64,000 nucleotides of DNA from Verrucomicrobia bacterium IMCC26134. Lineage in GTDB: Bacteria; Verrucomicrobiota; Verrucomicrobiia; Opitutales; Opitutaceae. The notes below the pieces were generated by a model. It was not told the origin of the DNA. It searched no databases and saw nothing but the letters and a program-made list of their open reading frames with translations. A program made the translations under genes and the position numbers. The number at the start of each line of letters is the position of its first letter. Position 1 is the stretch's first letter. The stretch lies in assembly GCA_000972765.1 (NCBI GenBank), contig CP011265.1, positions 372,001 to 436,000 on the forward strand, written 5' to 3'. Shown piece after piece: positions 46,792 to 57,300 of the stretch.

Positions 46792-48912
46792 ATGTCGATG
46801 CCCCGGTCCGCCTGCCTCCGCCTTCTGATCGTAAGCTTTCTGCTCTGCGCGCCCCGTGCGCTCGCCTCCGAGGGCTACCAGCTCTGGATGCGCTACGACA
46901 AGATCGCGGACGATAAACTCCGCGTCGACTACACTGCCGCGACGACCAGCATCGTTTTGGCGACGCCCACTGGCGCCGAATCGCCGACCATAGCAGCCGC
47001 CCGCGATGAACTCACCACCGCTTTTCGCGGCCTGCTCGGCATCGATGCTAATATCCATCTCACGATTGCTCAGAGCGAAAAACCGCTCGGCTCCGAGGAG
47101 TTCACGCTCGTGAGCGGCAAAGGCACCGTGATTATCACCGGTGGCAGCGATGTCTCCGTCCTCTACGGTTCATTCGACCTATTACGACGCCTCCAGCTCG
47201 CCCAGCCGATCGACGGTCTCGCACTCCGCGAAGCCCCGAAAATCTCCCGCCGTATGCTTAACCATTGGGATAACCTCAACGGCACGATCGAGCGCGGCTA
47301 CGCTGGCCGGTCGCTTTGGAAATGGGATGAACTGCCTGAAAAACTCGATCCGCGTTATCGCGATTACGCGCGCGCTCTGGCTTCGCTCGGCCTCAACGGC
47401 ACCGTGCCGGTCAACGTCAACGCTAACATCCAGTTCCTTACGCCCGAATACCTTAAGAAAATCGCTGCGCTCGCGAACGTGTTTCGCCCCTACGGTATCC
47501 GCGTCTATCTCACCGCGCGCTACAGCTCGCCGATGGAACTCGGCAAACTGCCCAACGCCGACCCGCTTGATGCCGCCGTGATCAAATGGTGGCACGACAA
47601 GGCCGATGAAATCTACGCGTTAGTCCCCGATTTCGGCGGCTTTCTCATCAAGGCCAACTCCGAGGGCCAGCCTGGTCCACAGTCTTACCAACGCACGCAC
47701 GCCGACGGCGCGAATCTCCTCGCCGACGCCGTCGCGCCACACGGCGGAATCGTGATCTGGCGCGCGTTTGTCTACGACGCCAAGGTCGCCGACGATCGGG
47801 CCAAACAGGCCTACAACGAATTCGTTCCGCTTGACGGCAAGTTCCGCGAGAATGTCGTGGTTCAGGTAAAGAACGGTCCGATCGATTTCATGCCGCGCGA
47901 GCCGTTTCACCCGCTCTTTGGCGCGATGCCGAAGACGTCCCTGGCGCTCGAGGTGCAGATCACGCAGGAGTATCTTGGCGGCTCCACCGAGCTCTGTTAC
48001 CTCGCCCCGATGTGGAAGGACGTGCTCGACGCCGACACCTTTCGCCCGAGGCCCGGTTCGACTGTCGCGCACGTGATCGACGGCACTATCGATCATCACG
48101 CGCTCACCGTCATCGCCGGCGTCGCTAATACCGGCTCCGATCGCAACTGGAGCGGCAACCAGCTGGCGCCCGCCAACTGGTATGCTTTCGGCCGCCTCGC
48201 GTGGGACCCCGCGCTCACCTCCGCGCAAATCGCCGAGGAGTGGACACGCCAGACATTTTCCAACGACAGCCGTGCCGTTTCCACCCTCGTGCCGATACTC
48301 ATGGCGTCGCGCGAGGCCGTCGTGAACTACTCAATGCCGCTCGGCCTGCACCACATCATGGCGCGCGGCCACCACCAAGGACCTGGCCCTTGGGTCAACG
48401 TCGGCCGCGCCGATCAGACGTCGGTTTATTTCCACAAGGTCGACGAACAAGGTGTCGGCTTCGACCGCACCGCCACCGGATCCAACGCCACCGGTCAATA
48501 CGCGTCCGAAGCCGGATCGCAATGGGCCGACCTCGCGACGTGCCCCGACGAATATCTCCTCTGGTTCCACCGTCTTCCGTGGGACTACAAAATGCGGTCC
48601 GGGAAAACGCTCTGGACTGAAATCGCGCTCCACTACCAGCACGGCATTGACACCGTCCGCGGCTGGAAAAAATCATGGGAGAACTTGCGTGGCGTGATCG
48701 ACGATGAACGCTTCACCGCCACGCAGAAATTACTCGATCGCCAGGAACACGAAGCCCGCATCTGGCGCGACGTCTGCACGCAGTATTTCGCGACGTTCTC
48801 CAAACTCCCGCTCCCGTCAGAATACGAGTCACCCGAGCACCCGCTGGATTACTATCGGAAACTGCCGGCGCCGTTCACCGCGACGAACGCGCCAGTGACC
48901 GCCACGAATTGA
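46792..48912 (+). CDS. aguA: Alpha-glucuronidase, GH67, secreted
   Basis: 706 residues from ATG 46792 (MSMPRSACLRLLIVSF); an upstream TTG at 46753 would spoil the signal peptide, which ends near RALAS. The layout is standard GH67: an N-terminal GH20b-like domain (TIAAARDELTTAFRGLLGI), a TIM barrel and an all-helical C-terminal domain. Catalytic residues are the acid E291 in IKANSEGQPGP, with D365 in GPIDFMPREP and E387 in LEVQITQEYLGG. APMWKDVLDADTF and PLGLHHIMARGHHQGPGPW are also diagnostic. It removes 4-O-methyl-glucuronic acid from xylan oligosaccharides. It stands alone with its own terminator between two direct repeats, with no xylanase near, which suggests it arrived as a unit. Confidence 0.94.
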   Translation: MSMPRSACLRLLIVSFLLCAPRALASEGYQLWMRYDKIADDKLRVDYTAATTSIVLATPTGAESPTIAAARDELTTAFRGLLGIDANIHLTIAQSEKPLGSEEFTLVSGKGTVIITGGSDVSVLYGSFDLLRRLQLAQPIDGLALREAPKISRRMLNHWDNLNGTIERGYAGRSLWKWDELPEKLDPRYRDYARALASLGLNGTVPVNVNANIQFLTPEYLKKIAALANVFRPYGIRVYLTARYSSPMELGKLPNADPLDAAVIKWWHDKADEIYALVPDFGGFLIKANSEGQPGPQSYQRTHADGANLLADAVAPHGGIVIWRAFVYDAKVADDRAKQAYNEFVPLDGKFRENVVVQVKNGPIDFMPREPFHPLFGAMPKTSLALEVQITQEYLGGSTELCYLAPMWKDVLDADTFRPRPGSTVAHVIDGTIDHHALTVIAGVANTGSDRNWSGNQLAPANWYAFGRLAWDPALTSAQIAEEWTRQTFSNDSRAVSTLVPILMASREAVVNYSMPLGLHHIMARGHHQGPGPWVNVGRADQTSVYFHKVDEQGVGFDRTATGSNATGQYASEAGSQWADLATCPDEYLLWFHRLPWDYKMRSGKTLWTEIALHYQHGIDTVRGWKKSWENLRGVIDDERFTATQKLLDRQEHEARIWRDVCTQYFATFSKLPLPSEYESPEHPLDYYRKLPAPFTATNAPVTATN

Positions 48913-48937
48913 GACTAATGCTGTCGCTTATCAGACT

Positions 48938-48966
48938 TGCCGCGCCCTTTTTTTGGCGCGGTTTTA
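48938..48966 (+). terminator. Rho-independent terminator of the GH67 gene
   Basis: CCGCGCC (48940-48946) pairs with GGCGCGG (48955-48961) across a T-rich loop and is followed by TTTT. It lies 28 bases past the stop. Confidence 0.8.
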
Positions 48967-49010
48967 GTCGCGATTCAGCGCGGTTAGGCTTTACGCATAC
49001 CCGACTGGAA

Positions 49011-49077
49011 ATTGGTTTTCGCCGTGGATCGGGCCGGGGCGGGCGTTAATTTTTCTCACCTGACCCGAATGATCAGC
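49011..49077. repeat. Right copy of imperfect direct repeat flanking the GH67 gene
   Basis: Partner of the copy at 46644-46706. It ends in TGATCAGC, which runs into the stop codon of the minus-strand GNAT-like gene (49073-49075). Confidence 0.7.
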
Positions 49078-50179
49078 GCCCCGTTGGCAACGCTTCGGAC
49101 GTGAACCACGGTTGCAGGTCGCGCGGAACCGCGGGGTCGCTTGTGCTAAGGGAGGGATCGGGGTGGTCGAGCAGCCGATACCACGCGGAGAGCGAGGCCA
49201 GCGCGGGGGCATAGGTGCGGTCGGTGCGTGGCGGCTTGGCGCTGTAGGCGACGAAACGTCCGCCGGGCGCGCTGGCGATGAGAGTGTGGGTTTGCAGGAA
49301 ACGCCGGGTGTGCGGGTGGGCGGGATCAAGATGCAAAACGACCATGTTTAAGATCGTTTGTGCGTGGTCGAGTCGTGCGCCCCATTTGGCTTTGTAGGCA
49401 AAAACGCCGTCTTCGAGGTAGGGAATCGTGCCACCGAGTATGCAGGTGCGTCGGCCGAGTTCGAACGCTCGGCGCAGGCTGGCCTGGTAAACGGCGGCAG
49501 TGACGCCTTTTCGCAGGAGGTCGGGGTCGCCTTGCAGCCAGCCCATACCATGCATTCGGTAGGCTCCCGCAGTGGCGCGGTTGAGGACGCCCGCCACCCA
49601 ACGTTCGCCGAGGAAGATTTGGACCAGCTCCGTCTGCTCGTCGGCCAGCAAACGATGAAGGTCGGCCAGGCTGGCTGGTATCGCCTCGCTGCCGTAGCGG
49701 GAGGTAATGGTGGGATAATATAGGCGTTGATAAAACTCGTCGACGCAGGCCGGGTCGCGGGTGATGCGAACTTGAAAGCCTTGGTTGCGCACGCGACGCA
49801 GGTCGTCGAGGGCGGACGGGCCGAGCGTCCGGTTGAACGCCTCCCAAGTCGCGGGCAGGTCAATAGTCAGGCATACAAAGTGCGGCAGGAGCAGGGCGCC
49901 CTCGTGTGCGGCTGGAGGAAGGTTGGCGGCGACTCCGACCGCGAGGCCGTGACGACGGGCGAGTCGGCGCAAGGCGGGGCCTGCCTCACGGAGGTGCAGG
50001 CCGCGGCGCAGCACGGGCAGCACGTCTTCGCCAAGAAAGGTTCGGGAAAAGTGTGCCTCGAGATACGTGGATCCGAAGACGGCTACGGCGGAGCCGTCGG
50101 GTGCGTGCGCGACGACATGAAGGCAGGCAGTGCGAAGCCGGCCCAGGCGCCTTTTGATGCGAACAAGCAGCCATTTCAT
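49073..50179 (-). CDS. GNAT/FemAB-like acyltransferase domain protein
   Basis: 368 residues, cytosolic, basic N-terminus (MKWLLVRIKRRLGRLR). The centre resembles the acetyltransferase fold used by FemAB and polysaccharide-associated GNAT proteins: TWEAFNRTLGPSALDDLRRVRNQGFQVRI, VDEFYQRLYYPTITSRYG, LVQIFLGERWVAGVLNRATAGAYRMHGMGWLQGD, and AVYQASLRRAFELGRRTCILGGTIPYLEDGVFAYKAKWGARL. Such proteins transfer acyl or aminoacyl groups. No substrate can be inferred. It follows recQ by 38 bases on the same strand and may share its transcript. Catalytic residues are not assignable by eye. Confidence 0.65.
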   Translation of the reverse strand: MKWLLVRIKRRLGRLRTACLHVVAHAPDGSAVAVFGSTYLEAHFSRTFLGEDVLPVLRRGLHLREAGPALRRLARRHGLAVGVAANLPPAAHEGALLLPHFVCLTIDLPATWEAFNRTLGPSALDDLRRVRNQGFQVRITRDPACVDEFYQRLYYPTITSRYGSEAIPASLADLHRLLADEQTELVQIFLGERWVAGVLNRATAGAYRMHGMGWLQGDPDLLRKGVTAAVYQASLRRAFELGRRTCILGGTIPYLEDGVFAYKAKWGARLDHAQTILNMVVLHLDPAHPHTRRFLQTHTLIASAPGGRFVAYSAKPPRTDRTYAPALASLSAWYRLLDHPDPSLSTSDPAVPRDLQPWFTSEALPTGR

Positions 50180-50217
50180 GAACGAGTGAGAACAAAGCCG
50201 GGGAACAGCGGCGCGGT

Positions 50218-52062
50218 CTAGTCGTTGAACTGCTGGCGGGGGTTGTTTTCGAGGAAGTCGGAGATGAACTTGGCGAAGGTGGAGCCGAACTCCTCGCGCT
50301 TCTTTTCGCCCATGCCGAAAATGCCGTGCATGTCCTTCTCACGGACTGGATAGTCGCGGGCCATCTGGCGGAGGGTTTTGTCGCCAAAAATCACATACGC
50401 CGGCACCTCGCGCTCGTCGGCGAGGCGCTTGCGGAGCTTCTTGAGTTCGGCGAGCAGAAACTCGTCGCAGGCGACGTCGCCTTCGCGGCGGATCGGGGAG
50501 CGTTTGGCTTTCGGGGTGAACTCGGAAGGCTTGGTGAGGGTGACGTGCTGGCGGGATTTGAGGATGGCGAGGCCCTCGGCGCTGATTTCGAGCGTGGGGT
50601 ATTCGCCGTCGCCCTGGACGATGTAGCCCAGGCGCTGGAGCTCGCGGCCGACGGAGGCCCAATGGTGACGCGGCAGGTCGCCGCCGATGCCGTAGGTGGT
50701 GAGGCGGTCGTGGCCCCACTTGAGGATTTTTTCGGTCTTCGCGCCGACGAGGACCTCGACGACGTGGTTGAGTCCCACGCCGAAGCGGGAGGCCTGACGG
50801 CAGCGGAAAACGCAGGAGAGAAACTTTTGCGCGTGGACCGTGCCATCGTAGGTGTCGCGCGGTTCATTGCAGTTGTCGCAGGCGGCGCAGTTATCGAGCG
50901 GGAAGGTCTCGCCGAAGTAGGCGAGCAGTTCGCGGCGGCGGCAGCCGGTGCTTTCTCCGTAGCGGGCCATGAGTTTGAGCTGCTGGCGGGCGCGGGCCTG
51001 CTCGGCGGCGTCGGTCATCTCGTCGAGGAAGTGGGTCTGCTTGGCGATGTCGCCGCCGCTGAAAAGGAGCAGGCAATCGCCGGGCAGGCCGTCGCGACCG
51101 GCGCGGCCCGTTTCCTGGTAGTAGCCCTCGATGTTTTTGGGCAGGTCGTAGTGGATGACCCAGCGGACGTTGGGCTTGTTGATGCCCATGCCGAAGGCGA
51201 TGGTGGCGCAGATGATCTTGGTCTCGTCGCGGAGAAACAGCTCCTGATTGCGGGCGCGTTCGGCGGCGTCGAGGCCGGCGTGGTAGGGCTTGGCGGAGTA
51301 GCCCCGGCCGGCGAGGGATTCGGCCACGCGCTCGGCGCTGGCGCGTGATGCGCAGTAAACGATGCCGGACTCGTCCTCGCGGCGCTTCACCCAGTCGATG
51401 ATCTGTTTGAGCGGTTCGTCCTTCGGGAGGACCTTGTAGGTGAGGTTGGGGCGGTTGAAAGAGGCGACGAAGACGGCGGGGGTGCGCAGGCGCAGGTGTT
51501 TGACGATGTCCTCGCGCACGCGCTCGGTGGCGGTGGCGGTGAGGGCGATGATGGGAATCTCCGGCAGGAGGTCGCGGAGCTGGGCGATCTGGCGAAACTC
51601 GGGCCGGAAATCGTGGCCCCATTCGGAGACGCAGTGGGCCTCGTCGATGGCGAGGCACTGGACGTTCCAGGCCCGGAGGTTCTCCTTCCAGTTGTCGAGC
51701 ATCAGGCGCTCGGGAGCGACGTAGAGGAGGCGGAACTCGCCGCGATGCAGTCCGGCGAGGCGCGAGCGGGCGGTGGCGGAGTCGAGGGAGGAGTTGAGGA
51801 ACGTGGCGGCGACGCCGGCGGCCTGCATCTGGTCCACCTGGTCCTTCATCAACGCGATGAGCGGCGAGACGACGACGGTGAGGCCGGTGCGATGGAGGGC
51901 GGGGAGCTGGAAGCACATGGACTTGCCGCCGCCGGTGGGGAGCAGGGCGAAGACATCGCGGCCGGCCAGGGAAGTCTCGATGATCTCACGCTGGAGCGGG
52001 CGGAACTCGTCGTAGCCAAACGTGGTGCTGAGGGTGTGGAGAAGTTCTTCGAGAGTCGGCAC
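50218..52062 (-). CDS. recQ: ATP-dependent DNA helicase RecQ
   Basis: 614 residues (E. coli 609). Motif 0 FGYDEFRPLQREII, Walker A LLPTGGGKSMCFQLPAL, motif II AIDEAHCVSEWGHDFRPEF, ALTATAT, motif VI YYQETGRAGRDG. The zinc site is C-R-R-R-E-L-L-A-Y-F-G-E with DNCAACDNC. A winged-helix RQC domain follows and then an HRDC domain (REVPAYVIFGDKTLRQMARDYP). RecQ unwinds DNA for recombination repair and replication-fork processing. The start is GTG 52062 (MPTLEELLHTL); no better ATG exists. A palindromic mini-element lies upstream. Confidence 0.96.
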   Translation of the reverse strand: MPTLEELLHTLSTTFGYDEFRPLQREIIETSLAGRDVFALLPTGGGKSMCFQLPALHRTGLTVVVSPLIALMKDQVDQMQAAGVAATFLNSSLDSATARSRLAGLHRGEFRLLYVAPERLMLDNWKENLRAWNVQCLAIDEAHCVSEWGHDFRPEFRQIAQLRDLLPEIPIIALTATATERVREDIVKHLRLRTPAVFVASFNRPNLTYKVLPKDEPLKQIIDWVKRREDESGIVYCASRASAERVAESLAGRGYSAKPYHAGLDAAERARNQELFLRDETKIICATIAFGMGINKPNVRWVIHYDLPKNIEGYYQETGRAGRDGLPGDCLLLFSGGDIAKQTHFLDEMTDAAEQARARQQLKLMARYGESTGCRRRELLAYFGETFPLDNCAACDNCNEPRDTYDGTVHAQKFLSCVFRCRQASRFGVGLNHVVEVLVGAKTEKILKWGHDRLTTYGIGGDLPRHHWASVGRELQRLGYIVQGDGEYPTLEISAEGLAILKSRQHVTLTKPSEFTPKAKRSPIRREGDVACDEFLLAELKKLRKRLADEREVPAYVIFGDKTLRQMARDYPVREKDMHGIFGMGEKKREEFGSTFAKFISDFLENNPRQQFND

Positions 52063-52143
52063 GGTGCGGGTGCGGACATCGAAGGGGCGGCGGGCGAACA
52101 GCCAATCCTGAAGTTGTCGGAAAAAAGACCAATAGTCCGTGAC

Positions 52144-52225
52144 TTTCAGGTTTGAACCCGAAAACCGCGATCCGGCGCCTCAGCCTCGGCTGCAATCGCG
52201 GTTTCGGGTTCAAACCGGTTTCAGG
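52144..52225. repeat. Palindromic mini-element with 7-bp direct repeats
   Basis: GGTTTGAACCCG... (52149-52171) and its inverse (52195-52216) form a 23-bp inverted repeat with one base missing on the right. They enclose a 23-nt loop that is itself partly self-complementary (GCCTCAGCCTCGGC). TTTCAGG occurs at 52144-52150 and again at 52219-52225, like a target duplication. It lies 80 bases upstream of recQ. Confidence 0.7.
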
Positions 52226-52456
52226 TCTTTTGCGCCCTGGATCTGGGCGACTTTGCGTTGGAACGGTCTATTTAAAGGGGTTTTGGGGTAAGCTGATTTG
52301 GCCGCGTGCCGGAGCTCATCAGGACGCGTCTGGCGTCAGACCAATCCCTGATAGCATTTAGACTTACGGCCCCGCTGGGCCCGCCGTGCTCATGAACTGG
52401 GAATAGCACCCGAATCGGCGTGCCCGGCGGTCACGCCCTCGCTCTGAGCCAGAGTC
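52226..52456. other. Intergenic DNA with no gene seen
   Basis: About 230 bases between the mini-element and the cyclophilin terminator. Short ORFs here lack any recognisable family and no hairpin or promoter stands out. Confidence 0.5.
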
Positions 52457-52490
52457 TAAAAAAACGGCGCGCCGGGGAGGCGCGCCGTTT
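52457..52490 (-). terminator. Rho-independent terminator of the cyclophilin gene
   Basis: On the minus strand AAACGGCGCGCC pairs with GGCGCGCCGTTT across a 5-nt loop and is followed by a run of T. A 12-bp perfect stem 30 bases past the stop codon. Confidence 0.93.
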
Positions 52491-52520
52491 GGCTTCGATG
52501 CGTTGCTGCGGTAGTTTGAA

Positions 52521-53150
52521 TTACTTCTTCAGCACGGCGTTCCACTTCGCGAGGTTTTCGGACTGGGCGGCGAAGAGGGCGGTGGTGGAATCGAGGATCT
52601 CGATCTTTACGATTTTGTCGCCCTTGGAGATGGTGTTGACGACGTCCATGCCCTTGGTGACCTCGCCGAAGACGCTGTGCTTTCCGTCCAGCCAGATCGT
52701 AGGGCCGTGGGTGATGAAGAACTGGCTGCCATTGGTGCCGGGGCCTGAGTTGGCCATGGAGAAGATGCCGGGTTTGGTGTGGCGAAGGGACGGGTCAAAC
52801 TCGTCGCCGAATTTGTAGCCCGGGCCGCCGCGACCGGTGCCCTCGGGGTCGCCGCCCTGGATCATGAAATCGGGGATGACGCGGTGAAAGGTGAGGCCGT
52901 CGTAGAAACCCTTGGTGGCGAGGTTGAGGTAATTGGCGGCGGTCATCGGCACCTTGGAGGCGAAGAGAGTGGCCTCGATGTCACCCTTGGAGGTTTTGAG
53001 GACGATGCGAATATCCACCACGGCAGCAGGGGCCGGAGCAGCGGGGGTGGCCGGAGCGGCTGGCGCGGGGTCTTCGGCCATGAGCGCGAAGGGCGCTACG
53101 GCCAGGCAGAGCAGGGTGGTGAGGGAACGGAGGAAGGAGGAGGTTTTCAT
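52521..53150 (-). CDS. Exported cyclophilin-type peptidyl-prolyl isomerase
   Basis: 209 residues from ATG 53150. The signal peptide ([22 protein letters not shown]) is followed by an Ala/Pro hinge ([17 protein letters not shown]), then a full cyclophilin domain: [54 protein letters not shown] with the catalytic Arg, [35 protein letters not shown]. It speeds proline isomerisation in periplasmic protein folding. The 13 residues upstream of this ATG are not signal-like, so the later start was chosen. Monocistronic with a strong terminator. Confidence 0.95.
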   Translation of the reverse strand: MKTSSFLRSLTTLLCLAVAPFALMAEDPAPAAPATPAAPAPAAVVDIRIVLKTSKGDIEATLFASKVPMTAANYLNLATKGFYDGLTFHRVIPDFMIQGGDPEGTGRGGPGYKFGDEFDPSLRHTKPGIFSMANSGPGTNGSQFFITHGPTIWLDGKHSVFGEVTKGMDVVNTISKGDKIVKIEILDSTTALFAAQSENLAKWNAVLKK

Positions 53151-53226
53151 ACGGGTATGGGAGACACTGAAACTGCGCGGAGGTGCCATCGGACGGCAAG
53201 TCGGCAGTGGGTGAAGGCGCTGCGAC

Positions 53227-54327
53227 TCAGTGGAAGGGGGCTGCGGAGGCTCGGGTGCAGGGCAGATCGAGGGTGGCGTGCAGGCCGCGCCCGCCGGGGC
53301 CGGGCTGGATGCTGAACTTGCCGCCGATGACCTCGGCGGCGGAGCGGGCGATGGCGAGGCCGAGGCCGAGGCCCTGCTGGTTGTGGCGCTTGCGGCCGAA
53401 TTGGTTGAAGGCGGCCACCGAGGCGCACTCTTCGTGTGTCATGCCGACGCCGCAATCAATGACCTCGATCAGGTAGCGACCGTTGTAGTGCTTGCCGGTC
53501 ACCGTGACGGACTGGCCGGCGGCGGTGAAAAAGAAGGCGTTTGCCACCAATTCGGTGAGGGCGGATTTAAGGAGGGAGCCGTCGACGACGAGGATGCTCG
53601 GTTCGGTGCGCACGGTCAGGTCTTCGACACGTTTGCTCTTCCGGGCGATCTCTCCGGCGACGCTGACGATGTGGTCCACGGCGTTGCAGAAGCCGTTCTG
53701 GTTGACCGGCCGGTTTTTGAGGCGTTCCAGTTCGTAGTAGCGCACGAGCTTGGAGGAAAGGGCGAGCTGGCGCTCGGCCCCGATGCGCACGATGCCGAGG
53801 AGTTCGCGCAGGGATTCGGGTTTTATCGTATCGGCCTCCGCCTCGATGAGGGCGAGGCCGCCGAGGACGCCGTTGAGCGGGGTCATCAACTCGTGGGACC
53901 AGTCGGCGCCGACCTCGCGGGTATGCTGGGAGACCAGTTGCTCGACCCGGTCGCGCAGGGGTTGCCGGCGGCGGGAGATGGCGGTGATGACGTTGGTGAT
54001 TTCGCTTTCAGTGAAAGGCTTGGTGATGAAGTCGGAGGCGCCCTGCTCCATGCCGCGGCGGAGCGAGCTGCGATCGGCGACGGCGGTGAGGAAGACGAAG
54101 GGGATTTCGCGTAACTCGGGCTTTTTCTGGATTTCCTCGAGCATCTGGTAGCCGTTCATGAGCGGCATATTAATATCGCAGAGGACCAGTTCGGGAGGGG
54201 CGGCGTTGGCGGCGGCGAGTCCCTCGACGCCGTTGGCGGCGAGGGTGACGGTGTGGCCGTTCATCTCCAGGATTTCCTTGAGGACGTAACGGATGGATTC
54301 TTCGTCTTCGACGATCAGGATTTTCAT
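53227..54327 (-). CDS. Receiver-first hybrid histidine kinase (REC-HisKA-HATPase)
   Basis: 366 residues. The N-terminal receiver domain has D51 in [13 protein letters not shown] and K103 in FITKPF. A coiled linker leads to a HisKA-like box, [17 protein letters not shown] (H145). The HATPase domain has [15 protein letters not shown] (N-box), DCGVGM (G1) and [20 protein letters not shown] (G2). No DNA-binding or membrane part is visible. Its receiver is probably phosphorylated by the large kinase encoded 31 bases upstream, and it then passes the signal through its own kinase domain. Response-regulator-first kinases occur in multi-step relays. The final effector is not in the window. Confidence 0.85.
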   Translation of the reverse strand: MKILIVEDEESIRYVLKEILEMNGHTVTLAANGVEGLAAANAAPPELVLCDINMPLMNGYQMLEEIQKKPELREIPFVFLTAVADRSSLRRGMEQGASDFITKPFTESEITNVITAISRRRQPLRDRVEQLVSQHTREVGADWSHELMTPLNGVLGGLALIEAEADTIKPESLRELLGIVRIGAERQLALSSKLVRYYELERLKNRPVNQNGFCNAVDHIVSVAGEIARKSKRVEDLTVRTEPSILVVDGSLLKSALTELVANAFFFTAAGQSVTVTGKHYNGRYLIEVIDCGVGMTHEECASVAAFNQFGRKRHNQQGLGLGLAIARSAAEVIGGKFSIQPGPGGRGLHATLDLPCTRASAAPFH

Positions 54328-54358
54328 GGCGTGGAAAAGGGGGAGCGGTGTTGAGCGC

Positions 54359-57300
54359 TCATGGGGATGCGGTCACGGGCGGGAGCTGGGAGCGGGGCAG
54401 GGTGAGGACGAAACGGCTGCCGCCTTCGGGCGGGGATTCGAGGGCGATGTTGCCGTGGAGCAGGTCGGTCATGCGTTTGACGATGTTGAGGCCGAGGCCG
54501 GTGCCCTTGATGGTGCCGATGTTGGAGCCGCGTTCGAACGATTCGAAGATGCGCGAGCGGTCCGCCTCGGGCACGCCGATACCGTGGTCGGTCACGCTTA
54601 TACGCGCCTGATCGGGGCCGACATCGAGGCCCAGGGCGATGACGGTGCCGAGGGGGGAGTAACGCACGGCGTTGCTCAAGAGATTACCGAGGATGTGGTG
54701 GAGCAGGTTGGTATCAGCCGGGAAGCGGTTGGCGAGGCCGGTGGCATCGAGGGTGAAGCGGTGGGCGTCGCGATCGCCGAGGCGGATTTCCTCGATGACG
54801 TTGTAGGCGAAGTCCCTGAGGTCCACCGGGGTGAGATTCACCTCGACGCGCTTGGCCTCGATGAGGTTGAGGAGCAGCACTTCGTCGAGTATCTGGGTCA
54901 TGCGCTGGAGGGATACGACGATGCGGTTGGAGAGCTCCTCGCGTTTGCCGGGGGCGAGTTTATCGTGGTGATTGCGGAGCAGGTCGGCCGAGGCCATGGC
55001 GGCGGCCATGGGGGTGCGGAATTCGTGCGAAGTGACGGAGATGAAGCGGCTCTTCATCTCTGAGACCTGACGCTCCTTTTCGAGCATCGCGACCATGGCG
55101 GCCTCGGTTTTTTTGCGCTCGGTGATGTCGCGGGCAAAGACCACAAATTCGCCGGCGCCGACGGGGGCGACGCGGAGTTCGGTGGTGACGGGGGTCTGGT
55201 CGATCACCAGCTCGACCTCGGCGGCGATGGTGGTGTTTTCCTTGAGGGCGCGACGGCCGAGCGGGAGGACGGCTTGCTGCACGACGGAGAGGGCGGGTGC
55301 CGGCGGGTTCTCGCCCTCGGGACGGGCGATGGCGGACAGCGGGCAGGCTCCCTTGGCGGGCTTCAGGTCGAGCAGGGTGGCGTCGGTGCGCAGGCGCATG
55401 ACGAGGTCGGGGATGGATTGGAGGACTGCCTGCGACTCGCGGTTGCGTCGGTCGATCTCCTCGGTGCGCCGGGCGACGGTTGCCTCCAGTTCGGCGTTGA
55501 AGTGCTCGAGTCGCTCCCGGGCTTTTACTTGTTCGGTGATGTCGCGCAAAATAGAGAGCACGTGGTGTCTGCCCTCCAGTTCAAGGGGGCTTGCGCTCAC
55601 TTCGACCGGAAAGGAGGTGCCGTCTTTACGTCGGTGGAAGGTTTTGAAGGTGGTGCCCTCCGGGGCCATGGCTTTCGAGAAATCCAGGCTTGTCCGACCG
55701 GCGTCGATCTCGGTGCTGAGATCGCGGGCGGTGAGCTGCTGCATCTCCGGCAGGGTGCGGCCTTAGAGGGCGATGGCGGTGTCGTTGGCCTCTACGATAT
55801 GCAGGGTGTCGTCGAAGAGGAGAATGGCGTCGTTGGCGTGGCGCATCACGAGGGAGAGGCGTTTGCTGGCGGCGTGGGCGCTACGTTCGGCGGCGAGCTG
55901 GCGTTGGGTGCTTCGCTGCTGGGTTTGATGCCACCAACTGCGCACGAATACCCCGACGAGGATGAGGATGAGGGCCAAGGCGATGAGGATTTGCCGGCTC
56001 TTCTCGGCTGCCGGGACGAAGGCTTCCGCGCGCTCGATCTCTGCGATGATGGTCCACGCGGTGCCGCGGATCGGGATGGCATACCCGAGGGCCGGCGCGC
56101 CACGGTAGTTGTTACCTTCGTAAACCCCTTCGATTTTTTTTGTCAGCGCTTTTGCCGATAGCAGGTTCGGGGATGAGAGCGGTAAACGTAACGGTAAATC
56201 GCTGTCACCGTCTTGGTGGAGGTGGTTGACGAAGATCACGGCGTCGCCATCCCGCTGGACGAGCAGCGTCTTGCCCGTGGTGCCGCTGGCCGGCCATTTT
56301 TCCAGAAAGGGCAAGAGGAGCTTGTTCATATCGACTCGCAGCAGAATCGCGCCCTCGAAGTTTCCGTCCCTTTGGTTTCGCAGGGGGGAGATCAGATCGA
56401 GGTGGAGGTCTGCGCCCCGCCCGTGGTGCAGCTCCATTGTGATCGGCTCGGTGGCTTGGCTTATTTCAGTCTGCGCGCCGACTGGCAGGGAGTGGTCCCA
56501 AAAAGTGCCGAAGGGAAAGGTGGCAACGACTTCGAGTTTACGGTTTATCAGCACAATCTGCCGGTAGTCGTAGGTTGCCCGCAGGGTCTCCAGATAATTA
56601 TTCAGGCTCACCCAGCGGGGGGACTGCGATTCGGATGCAGGGTCGGGTTGGGCGAGGAACTCGGCGAGATTCGGCGCCGTCGCGGCGACGGCGGCATCCG
56701 CGAGTCGTTCGTGTTGCCAGGCGGCGATCTGCTCTACCTTCAGGGAGGCGATGGCGTGCAAGCGCTCGTCAATCCCTTCGCGGAACTCGGTCTGGACGTT
56801 GCGCAGATAGTAGATGCCAGCGCCGCCGATCGCGATCACCAGTCCGGTCAGGGCGAGGATAGTGCTTGGCGTGAAAAACCGTGTAAGCTGCCCGGGGACG
56901 TCCTGCGACCTTTCATCGTGCTGCCATAGGCGCCGCAACTGATTGCCATGATCGATCAGGATGAGGCTGGTGAATAGGGCGGTTAAGGCCAGCGCGGCCG
57001 GCAATGTGAGCAACATGTCCCCTGATTGGTATCCGAGGGGAGTGCCCGTGGCGTGAGCCAGCACGCCGACCGCTCCGATCAGCAGTCCGGCTGCTGTGGC
57101 CAGCGCTCCGACCTGGCGCAGCGGTAGAAAGCGAGCGAACCAAGTGCCCTGCGTCCAGAGTGACAGCACGGCAAGCAGCAGGACGACCGAGGTGAACGGG
57201 TTCATGCGGCCTAGGAATGCCACGGCAAATTCGCTGGTTAAGCCGAAGTGCCAGCTGTCCCAATGCAAACGCACGGCCCATTGGGATCGCAGCAGTTCGG

